Shown: one piece after another, positions 5,543-5,555 of the stretch
How positions within the stretch are numbered: position 1 is the first letter of the stretch
Layout of the letters: every line of letters begins with the position of its first letter
Assembly: GCA_937894185.1 (NCBI GenBank)
Contig: CALCSA010000152.1
Location: 1 to 5,555, forward strand
DNA from: an uncultured Clostridia bacterium
Lineage (GTDB): Bacteria; Bacillota; Clostridia; Oscillospirales; Ruminococcaceae
Length of the DNA stretch: 5,555 nt
Reading direction: 5' to 3'
The notes under the pieces: generated by a model
Database searches by the model: none
The model's input: the letters and a program-made list of their open reading frames with translations, nothing else
Told to the model about the DNA's origin: nothing
Translations under genes and position numbers: made by a program

Positions 5543-5555
5543 AACAAAGCTGATG

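Noticed and set aside
5405..5555. Near-repeat of 11 bases: CAAAGCTGTTG (5405) and CAAAGCTGATG (5545)
   Set aside because: Too short, and the second copy is cut by the window edge; chance is likely. The first copy is explained as a terminator arm.

Overview
The window looks like chromosomal DNA from a fairly GC-rich member of the Clostridia. An Oscillospiraceae-type gut anaerobe is my best guess, inferred from the clostridial form of the U32 peptidase-family protein, the Shine-Dalgarno sites, the TGn extended -10 element and codon use. No marker gene fixes the taxon. All five protein genes belong to known families. I see no tRNA, rRNA, CRISPR array, insertion sequence or attachment site.

Layout. 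Positions 1-1806 (+ strand) hold the end of a U32-family gene, then dut (overlapping it by ATGA), then, after a 103-base gap, maf. A hairpin at 1811-1854 separates maf from a convergent LacI-family regulator gene on the minus strand (1873-2877). The 366-base divergent region 2878-3243 has a good minus-strand promoter for the regulator, with a palindrome filling most of its spacer. It also has an extended -10 promoter for tex, with a perfect 15-base palindrome over the -35 position and an imperfect relative of it 57 bases upstream. tex (3244-5400, + strand) ends at a strong intrinsic terminator. The window then closes with a full-consensus sigma-A promoter (TTGACA, 17 bases, TATAAT) firing into a gene beyond the edge.

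Function. dut and maf encode two nucleotide 'house-cleaning' pyrophosphatases, for dUTP and, by subfamily, dTTP/UTP-type nucleotides. The U32 protein is probably linked to RNA modification or peptidase-like chemistry. tex encodes an RNA-binding, transcription-associated housekeeping protein. The LacI-type regulator is the one accessory-looking gene. Its neighbours give no sugar-utilisation operon to assign it to, and its hinge lacks the usual minor-groove leucine. The most interesting signals are in regulation: that hinge, and the palindromes between the regulator and tex. I did not find a clearly new biological system.
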